A stretch of 64,000 nt of DNA from contig NZ_FNDX01000022.1 of the NCBI RefSeq assembly GCF_900099765.1, positions 1 through 64,000 on the forward strand, given 5' to 3'. The notes beneath the pieces were generated by a model that saw only the letters and a program-made list of their open reading frames with translations, was not told where the DNA came from and did no database searches. The first letter of the stretch is position 1, and the number at the start of each line of letters is the position of its first letter. Positions 50,464-59,566 of this stretch are shown here, one piece after another. This DNA comes from Paenibacillus typhae. GTDB lineage: Bacteria; Bacillota; Bacilli; Paenibacillales; Paenibacillaceae. A program made the translations under genes and the position numbers.

Positions 50464-50638
50464 GCCGGTCGAGCTCAGCCATTTTGCGGTCAAGCTCCTG
50501 GCGGGAGAATACTCCTTTATCAATCATAAGCTCGATCAGTGCACTCTGCACAAGCAGCAAATGATAGTGTTCATCCTTGAGGTCACCAAGCTTACCGATA
50601 AATTGCACAAGATCCATGCTGGTTGAAAAAGATTCCAT
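50432..50638 (-). CDS. Small hypothetical protein antisense to the walJ 3' end
   Basis: 68 residues, MESFSTSMDLVQFIGKLGDLKDEHYHLLLVQSALIELMIDKGVFSRQELDRKMAELDRLMAG. ATG 50638 has a strong AAAGGAG eight bases upstream, unlike a chance frame. Predicted mostly helical and soluble. No family recognised. Overlaps walJ tail to tail by 32 bases. Confidence 0.65.
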   Translation of the reverse strand: MESFSTSMDLVQFIGKLGDLKDEHYHLLLVQSALIELMIDKGVFSRQELDRKMAELDRLMAGSPYPMA

Positions 50639-51016
50639 GACACCCGCTCCTTTCCGGCTGGAGATGATACGGAACTGTAAACAATTTCATGTGTTTTTGC
50701 TTCAAGAAAAATGTGGGCGGTACGCCCGCTTGTGATACAATTATAAGGTACCGACAGATATAAGCATCAGACGTACATTACTTCTATTATTGTAGTCTTT
50801 TAAGCTGCAAAATATTCCTGAGACTCACGGTGTTTATCATGCAAGTTGCAAGAATCAGAGACCCTTGGCGCTTATAAACCGCAGATTTGGCGGTATATAG
50901 TATAAAGTGAAACCTTTTAGCGCTCTGCACAGTCTAAGAGAGAGCGAGAAGTCCGGGGGCAGTTGCTTGGCGTTCAGTCGTGAATGCAGTAGCAATAGAG
51001 GGGAGAGGATGTACCC
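50639..51016. other. Region upstream of htrA
   Basis: A GGGCG/CGCCC hairpin lies at about 50715-50727, and the htrA promoter is probably near TATAGTATAA at 50896-50905, but I see no convincing -35. WalR-type direct repeats were looked for and not found in exact form. No gene visible. Confidence 0.45.
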
Positions 51017-52267
51017 GTGGGATTGTTCGATGACGATTTCTATTCAACCAAAGTACCGCGCCGCAAAAGAAAAGAGCTGGAGAAAAGCAAAGTGCTTACC
51101 AGCCGGAAATGGACCGTGCACAGATCAAGGCGCACCATGGCCACATGGCAGGTCTCTGTAATCAGCTCAGCAGTCAGTGCAGTAGTTGCCGTGCTGCTGT
51201 TCAGTCTCGTTACAGGACAATTTGCAGCCGAGAGGGAAGCCTATGTACCGGAAGTAGGGCAGAAAGTTACAGCGAGCAGCGGGGATCCATATGACCGGAT
51301 TATTCAGGCTGCCGCACTGGTCCGTCCCGCGGTCGTGAGTATCATTAATCATAAAGAAGATAATGAGGAACTTAACATTCTCGATGAATCGGCACTCGGA
51401 TCGGGAGTTATCTATAAGAAGGACGATACTAAGGCCTTTATCATTACGAATAATCATGTCATTGAAGGCTCAGGCAAGCTTGAAGTGGTAACGGTAGACG
51501 GTGTGACACATAAGGCAGTTCTGGTAGGAGCAGACAAGGTTACGGATATTGCTGTACTGTCAATGGATGCCAAGGATGTGACAACGGTTGCCCAGATCGG
51601 TGATTCCTCCAAGCTGCGGCTGGGCGAGACGGTGATTGCCATCGGCAATCCGCTTGGTCTCGGGGATACCCTGACCTCCGGAATTGTAAGCTACACAGAG
51701 CGTACTATCCCGGTATCACTGAACCAGGACGGGGTTTATGACTGGGAGCAGGAGGTTATCCAGACGGATGCCGCCATTAACGAAGGTAACAGCGGAGGGG
51801 CACTTGTCGATCTGGATGGTAAAGTGATCGGAATCAATACGATGAAAATTTCCGACACCGGCGTAGAAGGACTCGGATTCGCCATCCCCGCCAACCATGT
51901 GGTGAAGACGGCGGATGAGCTGGCGGCCAAGGGCAAAATATCACGTTCCTACCTGGGCGTGTATTCGGTAGATCTGAACAATCCTTATGTTCCGCTGGCT
52001 GAGGATCAGGTGAAGGAGCTTAACCTGCCTTCATCAGTCAAAGAAGGCGTGGTTGTGCTTGATGCGGTAGGACCGGCAGAGGAGGCAGGCCTTCAGTTCA
52101 ACGATGTCATTACCAAATTTGATGATCAACCGATTACCTCAACGCTGTCGTTGCGCAAGTATCTCTACGAGCAGACAGAGATTGGCGATGAACTAAAAAT
52201 TACGTATTACCGGAACGGGGAAGTAAAGCAGGCTACTGTGAAACTTCTTGAGAAGCCGCAGGAATAA
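51017..52267 (+). CDS. htrA: Membrane-anchored serine protease HtrA
   Basis: 416 residues from GTG 51017 after GGGGAGAGGATGTACCC. A basic cytoplasmic N-terminus, one transmembrane helix (about 52-72), a trypsin-like domain with catalytic His (IITNNHVIEG), Asp (VTDIAVLSMD) and Ser (NEGNSGGALVDLDG), and one PDZ domain (about 320-405, ending KQATVKLLEKPQE). HtrA degrades or refolds misfolded exported proteins. The yyxA/htrC gene occupies this place after walJ in B. subtilis. Confidence 0.95.
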   Translation: MGLFDDDFYSTKVPRRKRKELEKSKVLTSRKWTVHRSRRTMATWQVSVISSAVSAVVAVLLFSLVTGQFAAEREAYVPEVGQKVTASSGDPYDRIIQAAALVRPAVVSIINHKEDNEELNILDESALGSGVIYKKDDTKAFIITNNHVIEGSGKLEVVTVDGVTHKAVLVGADKVTDIAVLSMDAKDVTTVAQIGDSSKLRLGETVIAIGNPLGLGDTLTSGIVSYTERTIPVSLNQDGVYDWEQEVIQTDAAINEGNSGGALVDLDGKVIGINTMKISDTGVEGLGFAIPANHVVKTADELAAKGKISRSYLGVYSVDLNNPYVPLAEDQVKELNLPSSVKEGVVVLDAVGPAEEAGLQFNDVITKFDDQPITSTLSLRKYLYEQTEIGDELKITYYRNGEVKQATVKLLEKPQE

Positions 52268-52497
52268 ATGCTGCACAGGCTGTATATAATAAAGAGGCAG
52301 TCATGAGAAAGGGAAGCGGCACGGCCGCCCTGAACAGAAACTTTTTTGGGGCGGCACCGTTTCTTTCGTTTCAAAGCAGAATAAGCAGGGTAATAAGAAG
52401 TATCGTGCAGAAGCGCAAGTTACAACTGGACTGACAGCCCTTACATTGGAAAGTGAACCTTTTAAGGGAAAAAACGGAGAATATCGGATAAGCCAGC
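52268..52497. other. htrA-csp spacer holding repeat copy C
   Basis: No convincing gene. It contains the dispersed hairpin repeat copy C. A 43-codon frame (52304-52435) overlaps the repeat and lacks a family pattern, so it is not called. Confidence 0.5.
52306..52367 (+). repeat. Dispersed hairpin repeat, copy C
   Basis: Plus-strand arms GAAAGGGAAGCGG and CCGTTTCTTTC with a CCGCCC/GGGCGG inner stem, separated by CACGG on one side and CA on the other. This is the same layout as copies A and B, which lie in the opposite orientation. It could also act as a hairpin in the htrA 3' UTR. Confidence 0.6.
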
Positions 52498-52526
52498 TTG
52501 CCTTTGTTCCCCGGGTGTGGTAACAT
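52498..52526 (+). promoter_or_regulatory. Promoter of the cold-shock gene
   Basis: TTGCCT (52498-52503), 17-base spacer, TAACAT (52521-52526). The predicted leader is about 135 nt, long as is usual for cold-shock mRNAs. Confidence 0.5.
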
Positions 52527-52560
52527 GAGAATAATCATACATTTGATACCTAATTCTCGT

Positions 52561-52600
52561 ATTGAAAAGGGCTGTCAATTGGAATACAACCCTTTTCAAT
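52561..52600 (+). promoter_or_regulatory. Perfect 11-bp inverted repeat in the csp leader
   Basis: ATTGAAAAGGG (52561-52571) and CCCTTTTCAAT (52590-52600), with a T-run a few bases later (52609-52614). It could be an attenuator, a terminator of an upstream transcript, or a temperature-responsive leader structure. Confidence 0.6.
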
Positions 52601-52667
52601 GTGTGAATTTTTTCTTTGTTTGAAGATAAAAAGAACATATTAATTTAAATTTGTGGAGGTAACACAC

Positions 52668-52868
52668 ATGCAAACAGGTACAGTTAAATGGTTCAACGCA
52701 GAAAAAGGATTCGGATTCATCGAAGTTGAAGGCGGAAGCGACGTATTCGTACACTTCTCCGCTATCACTGGCGAAGGATTCAAAACTTTGGACGAAGGCC
52801 AACGCGTTGAATTCAACGTTGTTCAAGGCAACCGTGGACCACAAGCCGAAAACGTTGTAAAACTGTAA
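52668..52868 (+). CDS. Cold-shock protein (CspA/CspB family)
   Basis: 66 residues from ATG 52668, after TGGAGGTAACACAC. Single cold-shock domain with RNP1 KGFGFIEV and RNP2 DVFVHFS. Such proteins bind single-stranded RNA and DNA and melt structure at low temperature. Two downstream features support a cold-response neighbourhood: YdjO follows. The paralogue (CspB, CspC, CspD) cannot be fixed by sequence alone. Confidence 0.97.
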   Translation: MQTGTVKWFNAEKGFGFIEVEGGSDVFVHFSAITGEGFKTLDEGQRVEFNVVQGNRGPQAENVVKL

Positions 52869-52879
52869 TAATAGAAGCG

Positions 52880-52918
52880 CCGTCCCTGCTTACACGTAAG
52901 TCGGGACGGTCTTTTTTT
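52880..52918 (+). terminator. Terminator after the csp gene
   Basis: CCGTCCC pairs with GGGACGG (52903-52909), with inner CTTA/TAAG, T-run. Confidence 0.88.
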
Positions 52919-53024
52919 ATAAAGATCAGAAGTATAACTCACCCTTGTAAACACAGCCTGATCTAAGTAGAATACGCTGGGCACACGTTCTGTAACAAAG
53001 GATTTGTCAGTCAGCAACCTGTAA

Positions 53025-53046
53025 GGGCATCGTCAGATGCTTTTTT
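53025..53046 (+). terminator. Small terminator-like hairpin before ydjO
   Basis: GCATC, GTCA loop, GATGC, six T. Short stem; may serve as a second terminator of csp. Confidence 0.5.
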
Positions 53047-53091
53047 ACTTGTTGTCCAGGCATGTGACATATAAGGAAGGGAGGAACGGCA

Positions 53092-53322
53092 ATGAACTAC
53101 CGGAAAAAGCCTGTCGAGGAAGTACCGGAAGAGAATACCGCTATTTGGGCCTGTACCAATGATGACTGCAATGGATGGATGAGGGACAATTTCGCATTTG
53201 AACATGCGCCGTCTTGCCCCCTCTGCCATGCTCCAATGGCCCGTAATATGAAGATGCTGCCGCAGCTGGTGAATTCCAACGGCGATCTGAAATCACTCAA
53301 AAAGGGTATTTCCATTACCTGA
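53092..53322 (+). CDS. Cold-inducible YdjO family protein
   Basis: 76 residues from ATG 53092 after GGGAGGAACGGCA. The sequence WACTNDDCNGWMRDNFAFEHAPSCPLCHAPM holds two CxxxC-like cysteine pairs (C45-region and CPLC), a zinc-ribbon-like arrangement. The YdjO family contains cold-induced proteins of unknown role; presence beside a csp gene agrees. A terminator follows. Confidence 0.85.
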   Translation: MNYRKKPVEEVPEENTAIWACTNDDCNGWMRDNFAFEHAPSCPLCHAPMARNMKMLPQLVNSNGDLKSLKKGISIT

Positions 53323-53370
53323 CCATCACCCATTATAAGTCAACCTTACAATATATTGATGAACAAATCC

Positions 53371-53398
53371 AAGACGGGTAAACCGTCTTATTTTTTTT
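53371..53398 (+). terminator. Terminator after ydjO
   Basis: AAGACGG, GTAAA loop, CCGTCTT, then A and eight T. Confidence 0.92.
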
Positions 53399-53415
53399 GC
53401 TTTCTAAGCAGAATA

Positions 53416-53484
53416 TTGTGATATTTGTCACAAATTTATTGAAATTATACATAAAACGAGGCGTATAATGTGATTATTGTCACA
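53416..53484 (+). promoter_or_regulatory. cyd operon promoter with two Fnr/Rex-type operators
   Basis: TGTGATATTTGTCACA at 53417-53432 and TGTGATTATTGTCACA at 53469-53484; both fit TGTGA-N6-TCACA (Crp/Fnr family) perfectly and resemble the Rex palindrome with two mismatches. The -10 TATAAT lies at 53464-53469, with TTGAAA at 53439-53444 (spacing 19). The second operator overlaps the transcription start, which favours repression. The centres are 52 bases apart, five helical turns. Confidence 0.75.
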
Positions 53485-53546
53485 CTTTAATCCTTAAATT
53501 TTTGACAGAATAGACGTATTGAATGGGGAGAAGGAAGGGGAGAAAT

Positions 53547-54953
53547 ATGGATACAGTAATGCTGTCGCGTATACAATTTGCGTCGACGACAATCTTTCAT
53601 TATTTCTTTGTACCGGTGTCGATTGGCCTGGCTCTGATGATCGCGATCATGGAGACGATGTATGTCAGAAAGGGCAACGAAGAGTACAAAAGAATGGCAC
53701 AGTTTTGGGGAAAGCTTTTCCTGATTAACTTTGCAGTCGGTGTAGTAACAGGAATTTTACAGGAGTTTCAGTTCGGAATGAACTGGTCTGACTACTCCCG
53801 CTTTGTCGGTGACGTGTTCGGGGCTCCGCTTGCTATTGAAGCGCTATTGGCCTTCTTCCTGGAATCCACTTTTATCGGAATCTGGATCTTCGGTTGGGAC
53901 AAGGTTTCCAAGAAGATTCACCTGCTGTCCATCTGGATGGTTGCACTGGGAACAACGCTGTCAGCGTTCTGGATTCTCACAGCCAACTCCTTTATGCAGC
54001 ACCCTGTCGGGTTCGAAATAAATAACGGCCGGGCTGAAATGAATGATTTCCTGGCTCTGATTACTAACGGACAGCTGCTTGTTGAACTGCCGCATACTCT
54101 GCTGGCTGCTTATGCAACAGGCGCCTTCCTGGTAACGGGGATCAGTGCTTATAAAATGCTCAAGAAGCAGGATGTGCCGTTCTTCAGAAAATCTTTTGAA
54201 ATTGCAGCCATCGTCGGGATTGTATCCTCTGTGGGTGTGGCAGTTGCCGGTCATGCCCAGGCCCAATACCTGGTAGAGACACAGCCGATGAAGATGGCGG
54301 CATCCGAAGGACTATGGGAAGACAGCGGTGATCCTGCTGCCTGGACGGTTTCCGCTTTTATCGACCCTGTAAATAAGGTGAACTCCGGTGAAATCAAGAT
54401 TCCATACCTGCTCAGCTTCCTGTCCTACAGTAAATTCTCCGGTGAGGTTAAGGGGATGAATACACTGCAGGCAGAATATGAACAGGCATATGGCCCGGGT
54501 AATTATATTCCGCCTGTGCGGACTACGTTCTGGAGCTTCCGGATCATGGTTGCTGCCGGCTCGCTTATGGTAGTGTTTGGGCTGTATGCCATGTACCTGA
54601 TGTGGCGTAAAAAGATGGAGCGTCCGAATACCTGGTTCCTGCGCTTTATGTTCTGGGGACTTCTGCTGCCGCCGATTGCGAATACCGCCGGCTGGATTAT
54701 GACGGAGATCGGGCGTCAGCCGTGGACCGTGTTTGGCCTGATGACGACGGAAGACAGTGTATCACCTAACGTAACTGCAGGCTCCGTCCTGTTCTCGGTA
54801 ATTACATTCAACGCTATCTATGCCATTCTGGGTATCGTACTGGTTGGATTGTTCATTAAAGTGATTAAAAAAGGACCTTATCACATGGATAACGATCACG
54901 GCGTTGACCATGACCCGTATAGCAAGGAGGGAACCACGCATGCTTTCTCTTAA
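53547..54953 (+). CDS. cydA: Cytochrome bd ubiquinol/menaquinol oxidase subunit I
   Basis: 468 residues from ATG 53547 after AAGGAAGGGGAGAAAT; an upstream in-frame start at 53523 is within the ribosome-binding region. Nine membrane segments. H18 in TTIFHYF is a haem ligand, GRQPW and the Q-loop region (EIGRQPWTVFG) are kept. CydA binds b558, b595 and d haems and oxidises menaquinol at low oxygen. The Q-loop is of the short Gram-positive type. First gene of cydABCD. Confidence 0.97.
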   Translation: MDTVMLSRIQFASTTIFHYFFVPVSIGLALMIAIMETMYVRKGNEEYKRMAQFWGKLFLINFAVGVVTGILQEFQFGMNWSDYSRFVGDVFGAPLAIEALLAFFLESTFIGIWIFGWDKVSKKIHLLSIWMVALGTTLSAFWILTANSFMQHPVGFEINNGRAEMNDFLALITNGQLLVELPHTLLAAYATGAFLVTGISAYKMLKKQDVPFFRKSFEIAAIVGIVSSVGVAVAGHAQAQYLVETQPMKMAASEGLWEDSGDPAAWTVSAFIDPVNKVNSGEIKIPYLLSFLSYSKFSGEVKGMNTLQAEYEQAYGPGNYIPPVRTTFWSFRIMVAAGSLMVVFGLYAMYLMWRKKMERPNTWFLRFMFWGLLLPPIANTAGWIMTEIGRQPWTVFGLMTTEDSVSPNVTAGSVLFSVITFNAIYAILGIVLVGLFIKVIKKGPYHMDNDHGVDHDPYSKEGTTHAFS

Positions 54954-55956
54954 TGAATTATGGTTTGTGCTGATTGCGGTTCTTTTTATCGGTTTCTTCT
55001 TCCTTGAGGGCTTTGACTTTGGCGTAGGCATGGAAACACAGATTTTGGCTAAAAATGATACAGAACGCCGTCTGCTGATTAACTCGATCGGACCTTTCTG
55101 GGATGCGAATGAAGTATGGCTGCTTACAGGTGCCGGAGCGATGTTCGCTGCCTTTCCGAACTGGTATGCTACGCTCTTCAGCGGGTTCTACATTCCGTTC
55201 GTATTCGCGCTGCTGGCGCTGATTGCCCGCGGGGTTGCCTTTGAATTCAGAGGCAAGCGAGACTCGCTAGGCTGGAAAAAAACGTGGGATGCCTGCATTT
55301 TCTTCGGCAGCTTCCTGCCGCCGTTCCTGCTGGCCGTTGTCTTCGCCAGCTTCATTAAGGGGCTGCCGATTGACGGCGACATGCAGATGTATGCCGGATT
55401 CTTCGATATTGTGAATCCTTATACGGTAGTAGCGGGTATTACTGTCGTGATGCTCTGTCTGGTACATGGACTGATGTTTACTACCCTGCGTACGGTTGGC
55501 GATCTGCAGGTTCGGGCCCGCAAGCTGGGCCAGCTGCTGCTGATTCCGCTGGCAGTGCTGCTGGTGGCATTTGTTATTATGACTTATTTCATGACAGATA
55601 TCTTTGAACAGCGCGGAACAGTGCTGATGATTCTTGTCATTCTGGGAATTGCCGCTTACGTGCTGGCCGGTTATTTCATGAGCAAGAAGAAAGACGGCTG
55701 GGCGTTCGGAATGACCGGAGCCGTAATGGCGCTGTCCGTACTGTCCGTCTTCGTGGGCTTGTTCCCGCGGGTGATGATCAGCTCGATTGATTCGGCATTC
55801 AGCCTGACTATTACAAATGCTGCATCCGGCCATTATTCACTGAAGGTAATGACTATTGTGGCGCTGACGCTGCTGCCGTTCGTGCTCGGCTATCAGATCT
55901 GGAGTTATTTTATCTTCCACAAACGGGTTCACGAGAAGGAGCATCTTGAATACTAA
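54940..55956 (+). CDS. cydB: Cytochrome bd oxidase subunit II
   Basis: 338 residues from ATG 54940, nine bases after AAGGAGG and overlapping cydA by 14 bases; the longer frame to 54904 lacks a ribosome site. Eight hydrophobic segments; the family motif FFFLEGFDFGVG opens the protein, and GPFWDANEVWLLTGAGAMFAAFP follows. CydB is the structural partner of CydA. The stop overlaps the cydD ATG (TAATG). Confidence 0.97.
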   Translation: MLSLNELWFVLIAVLFIGFFFLEGFDFGVGMETQILAKNDTERRLLINSIGPFWDANEVWLLTGAGAMFAAFPNWYATLFSGFYIPFVFALLALIARGVAFEFRGKRDSLGWKKTWDACIFFGSFLPPFLLAVVFASFIKGLPIDGDMQMYAGFFDIVNPYTVVAGITVVMLCLVHGLMFTTLRTVGDLQVRARKLGQLLLIPLAVLLVAFVIMTYFMTDIFEQRGTVLMILVILGIAAYVLAGYFMSKKKDGWAFGMTGAVMALSVLSVFVGLFPRVMISSIDSAFSLTITNAASGHYSLKVMTIVALTLLPFVLGYQIWSYFIFHKRVHEKEHLEY

Positions 55957-57713
55957 TGGATAAAAATTTGCTTGGGTACAAAGGAGTTAAGCCGGTCTTT
56001 CTGATCGTTGGCTTCCTTACCCTGGTGCAAAGCCTGTCCATTCTTCTGCTGGCGAAATCGCTGGCAGAAGCTGTCTCGGCGCTATTTGCGGGAGAACCGC
56101 TGAAGGAACAAGGGGCAAGCATGCTCTTGTTCCTTCTTGCGTTTCTTGTGCGTCATGCCTGTGCCATGCTGATGAGCCGTGTCTCCTACCGCTTCGCGGA
56201 GGCCACGGGCAGCAGTATGCGGAGACAGATGATGGATAAGCTGTTCCAGCTGGGACCAAGGCTGGCTGGCGACAGGGGAACGGGAACACTGGTTACAATT
56301 GTGCTTGAAGGAGTGACCAAGTTCCGTACGTATCTGGAGCTGATTATTCCGCGGATGGTTGGGATGGGCATTACTCCATGGCTGCTGCTGGCCTATATCT
56401 ACTGGCTTGATACATCAAGCGGGGTCATCCTGACCCTGACGATGCCGATCATTATTATCTTTATGATTCTGATCGGGATGACCGCACGCAAGCAGATGGA
56501 CCGGCAGCTGAAGTCCTACCGGACCCTGTCCAATCATTTCGTCGATTCGCTGCGCGGACTGGAGACGCTGAGGTTTCTCGGGCGCAGCCGCAGCCACAGC
56601 GAGAGTATTGCCGCTGTCAGTGACAGGTACCGCTCGGCAACGATGAAGACCCTTCGTGTGGCGTTCCTGTCATCGTTTGCACTTGATTTCTTCACCATGT
56701 TATCTGTTGCATCAGTAGCCGTAAGCCTTGGGCTGCGGCTGATCAATGAAGAGATGACCCTGGTTACGGGTCTGACGATCCTGATTCTCGCCCCGGAATA
56801 TTTCCTGCCGGTCCGGCTGGTCGGTGCGGACTTCCATGCTACGCTGGACGGCAAGGAAGCCGGAGAAGCGATGAAGGATATCATTGACCGCGAAACTGTG
56901 AAGGCAGAGCCGGTTGAGGCTGACGGACAGACCGCTGCTCAGCCGCTGCAAGCAGGGGCCTTCAGCTGGAAGCCGGATAGTACTCTTACGCTTGAAGGAA
57001 TCAGCGTTCAATATGAAGCAGACGGAATCCCGTCGCTGGCAGGGGTGAACCTTGCATTTACCGGCGCTGCCAAGATCGGCATTATCGGGGAGAGCGGGGC
57101 CGGCAAATCGACGCTGGTCGATATTCTGGGCGGATTTCTGCATCCTACCTCCGGCAGCCTGGTCATTAACGGAAACCGTGTCAGTGCGCTGACTGATGAG
57201 GCATGGCGCAGACAGACTGCCTATATCCCTCAGCGTCCTTATATCTTCAGCGGAACGCTGGCCGATAATGTGCGTTTCTATTACCCGGAGGCAACGCTTG
57301 AGGATGTAGCTGAAGTAGTGAAGGCTGCGGGGTTATCGCAGCTTGCCGCGTCATTCCCGGAAGGGCTAAACGAAATGATCGGCGGCGGCGGAAGGTCGGT
57401 CAGCGGAGGACAAGAGCAGCGCGTTGCACTGGCCCGTGCCCTGCTTAGCAGCCGTCCGGTCATGCTGCTCGATGAGCCTACAGCTCATCTTGATATTGAG
57501 ACGGAGTATGAGCTCAAGGAGACGATGCTTCCGCTGTTTGAGGGGAAGCTGGTGTTTCTGGCCACCCACCGGCTGCATTGGATGATGGACATGGATCAGA
57601 TCATCGTCATGCAGCAGGGCCGGGTGGCAGAGGTTGGCACGCATCTTGAGCTGATCCGGCGCCGAGGCGCCTATTATGGGCTTATTCAAAGTCAACTGGA
57701 GGGAATCCATTGA
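55956..57713 (+). CDS. cydD: Thiol reductant ABC exporter subunit CydD
   Basis: 585 residues, half-transporter: six transmembrane helices (about 15-320) and an ATPase with Walker A GESGAGKSTLV (about 380), Q-loop, ABC signature SGGQEQR and Walker B MLLDEPTAHLD. CydDC exports cysteine/glutathione-type thiols (or haem-linked reductant) needed for bd oxidase assembly. It overlaps cydB and cydC by a few bases, indicating coupled translation. Confidence 0.95.
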   Translation: MDKNLLGYKGVKPVFLIVGFLTLVQSLSILLLAKSLAEAVSALFAGEPLKEQGASMLLFLLAFLVRHACAMLMSRVSYRFAEATGSSMRRQMMDKLFQLGPRLAGDRGTGTLVTIVLEGVTKFRTYLELIIPRMVGMGITPWLLLAYIYWLDTSSGVILTLTMPIIIIFMILIGMTARKQMDRQLKSYRTLSNHFVDSLRGLETLRFLGRSRSHSESIAAVSDRYRSATMKTLRVAFLSSFALDFFTMLSVASVAVSLGLRLINEEMTLVTGLTILILAPEYFLPVRLVGADFHATLDGKEAGEAMKDIIDRETVKAEPVEADGQTAAQPLQAGAFSWKPDSTLTLEGISVQYEADGIPSLAGVNLAFTGAAKIGIIGESGAGKSTLVDILGGFLHPTSGSLVINGNRVSALTDEAWRRQTAYIPQRPYIFSGTLADNVRFYYPEATLEDVAEVVKAAGLSQLAASFPEGLNEMIGGGGRSVSGGQEQRVALARALLSSRPVMLLDEPTAHLDIETEYELKETMLPLFEGKLVFLATHRLHWMMDMDQIIVMQQGRVAEVGTHLELIRRRGAYYGLIQSQLEGIH

Positions 57714-59500
57714 AACGTGAAGGATGGTTTGCTCCTTATGCCTCAAGCTATTTCTGGCGGTTTCTGCTGATTATCGTCCTGGGTGCGCTGACGATCTTCT
57801 CGGCCTCGTCCCTGATGTACACCTCGGGCTTCCTGATTTCGAAGTCTTCCATCCCGCCGGAAAATATCCTGATGGTCTATGTGCCGATTGTCGGCGTACG
57901 CACCTTCGGGACAAGCCGCGCCGTTATCCACTATGTGGAGCGACTGATCGGCCACGATACAATTCTGCGCATCCTGTCCAAAATGCGCACCCGTCTCTAC
58001 AACATTCTGGAGCCGCAGGCTTTGTTCCTGTCCTCCCGTTTCCGTACCGGAGATATTCTCGGTATGCTGGCAGATGATATTGAATACCTGCAGAATGTGT
58101 ATCTCCGTACGGTGTTCCCGAGTATTATTGCGCTGCTAATCTATGCGGCAGCTATCATTGCGCTGGGTACCTTTGATCTGGCGTTCGCCCTGCTGATGGG
58201 GCTATACATGCTGGTGCTGGTGGTTGTCCTGCCGCTGATCTCGCTGCTGCTCACCCAAAGACGCCAGCGCCAGGTCAAGCAGGAGCGCAACCGGCTCTAT
58301 CAGAAGCTGACCGATGCCGTGCTCGGCATGGGCGACTGGATGATCAGCGGACGGCAGGCCCAGTTCGTAGCAACGTATGAGGCAGATGAACGGGAAGTCG
58401 CCCGCACGGACGGGGCACTGCGCAGCTGGGCCCGTCTGCGGATGTTTATCGGACAGGCGGTAGTCGGGCTGGCCGTGCTGTCTATGTTGTACTGGTCAGC
58501 AGGAGAATTCGCTGACGGTACGATAGCCGGAACGCTGATTGCCGCGTTCGTGCTGGTAGTGTTCCCGGTAGCGGATGCTTTCCTGCCGGTATCAGAGGCA
58601 GTGGAGAAAATTCCGCAGTACCGGAATTCGCTGGAGCGCCTGGACGGTGTAGAAGAGGCCAAGGGGACAGTGCTGCAGGCACCGGCGGCTGTTAATGAAG
58701 AAGCCGCAGCCCTAATCGGGAGCATTCAGGCTTCAGGGCTGGCCCATATTATACTGAAGTCGGCAGGCTACCGCTATTCGGCAGAGGATGCCTGGTCGGT
58801 TCAAAACTTAAGCCTCGACCTTCCGCAGGGCCGGAAGGTTGCCGTTATCGGGCGCAGCGGAGCTGGCAAATCGACGCTGCTCAAGATGGTGCAGGGTGTC
58901 ATTACTCCGATTGCCGGCTCAGCAACAATTAACGGGGTAGCGGCTTCTGCTTTCGGTGAGCAGATTCCGCAGGTCATTGCTGTGCTGAACCAGAGCCCGC
59001 ATCTGTTCGATACTACAGTGGCGAACAACATCCGTCTGGGCAATCCCGGTGCATCGGAGGAAGACATCCGCCGGGCGGCAAGCCTGGCCAAGCTGGATAC
59101 GCTGATCTCTTCGCTGCCGGAGGGGTATAACACACCGGTGCGCGAAGCCGGTCAGCGCTTCTCCGGCGGTGAACGCCAGCGGATGGCATTGGCCCGCATT
59201 CTGCTGCAGAATACGCCGGTGGTTGTGCTCGATGAGCCGACGGTAGGCCTTGATCCGCGGACAGAGCGTGAGCTGCTGGCCACGATGTTCGAGGCGATGG
59301 CCGGCAAGACGCTGATTTGGGTCACGCATCATCTGGTCGGTGCAGAGCAGATGGACGAAGTGATCTTTATGGAGAACGGGCAGGTGGAAATGCGCGGTAC
59401 TCATGCAGAGCTGATGGAGCGCGAGCCGCGCTACCGCAAGCTGTATGAGCTGGACCGGCCGGTTCAGTTCATGGAGGCGGACGTTTCGGAACAGGCATAG
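57710..59500 (+). CDS. cydC: Thiol reductant ABC exporter subunit CydC
   Basis: 596 residues from TTG 57710, after GGAGGGAATCCA. Same half-transporter design: TM domain followed by an ATPase with GRSGAGKSTLL, LNQSP Q-loop, SGGERQRMALAR and VVVLDEPTVGLD, and the His of the switch TWVTHH-like LIWVTHHLVG. It forms the CydDC heterodimer. Last gene of cydABCD; a strong bidirectional terminator follows. Confidence 0.95.
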   Translation: MKREGWFAPYASSYFWRFLLIIVLGALTIFSASSLMYTSGFLISKSSIPPENILMVYVPIVGVRTFGTSRAVIHYVERLIGHDTILRILSKMRTRLYNILEPQALFLSSRFRTGDILGMLADDIEYLQNVYLRTVFPSIIALLIYAAAIIALGTFDLAFALLMGLYMLVLVVVLPLISLLLTQRRQRQVKQERNRLYQKLTDAVLGMGDWMISGRQAQFVATYEADEREVARTDGALRSWARLRMFIGQAVVGLAVLSMLYWSAGEFADGTIAGTLIAAFVLVVFPVADAFLPVSEAVEKIPQYRNSLERLDGVEEAKGTVLQAPAAVNEEAAALIGSIQASGLAHIILKSAGYRYSAEDAWSVQNLSLDLPQGRKVAVIGRSGAGKSTLLKMVQGVITPIAGSATINGVAASAFGEQIPQVIAVLNQSPHLFDTTVANNIRLGNPGASEEDIRRAASLAKLDTLISSLPEGYNTPVREAGQRFSGGERQRMALARILLQNTPVVVLDEPTVGLDPRTERELLATMFEAMAGKTLIWVTHHLVGAEQMDEVIFMENGQVEMRGTHAELMEREPRYRKLYELDRPVQFMEADVSEQA

Positions 59501-59511
59501 TACTATAGAAA

Positions 59512-59558
59512 AAGAAGCTCATCCTGCCCGGCTTGGGGCGGTGAGAGCTTCTTTTTTT
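59512..59558 (+). terminator. Bidirectional terminator between cydC and the DUF2252 gene
   Basis: AAGAAGCTC (59512-59520) pairs with GAGCTTCTT around a GC-rich inner stem (CCTGCCC/GGGCGG); T-run on the plus side and A-run on the other, so it can end both converging transcripts. Confidence 0.9.
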
Positions 59559-59566
59559 GTACAAAT

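Noticed and set aside
52304..52435. 43-codon frame (MRKGSGTAAL...) after htrA
   Set aside because: It covers repeat copy C, has weak ribosome-binding sequence and no recognisable family.
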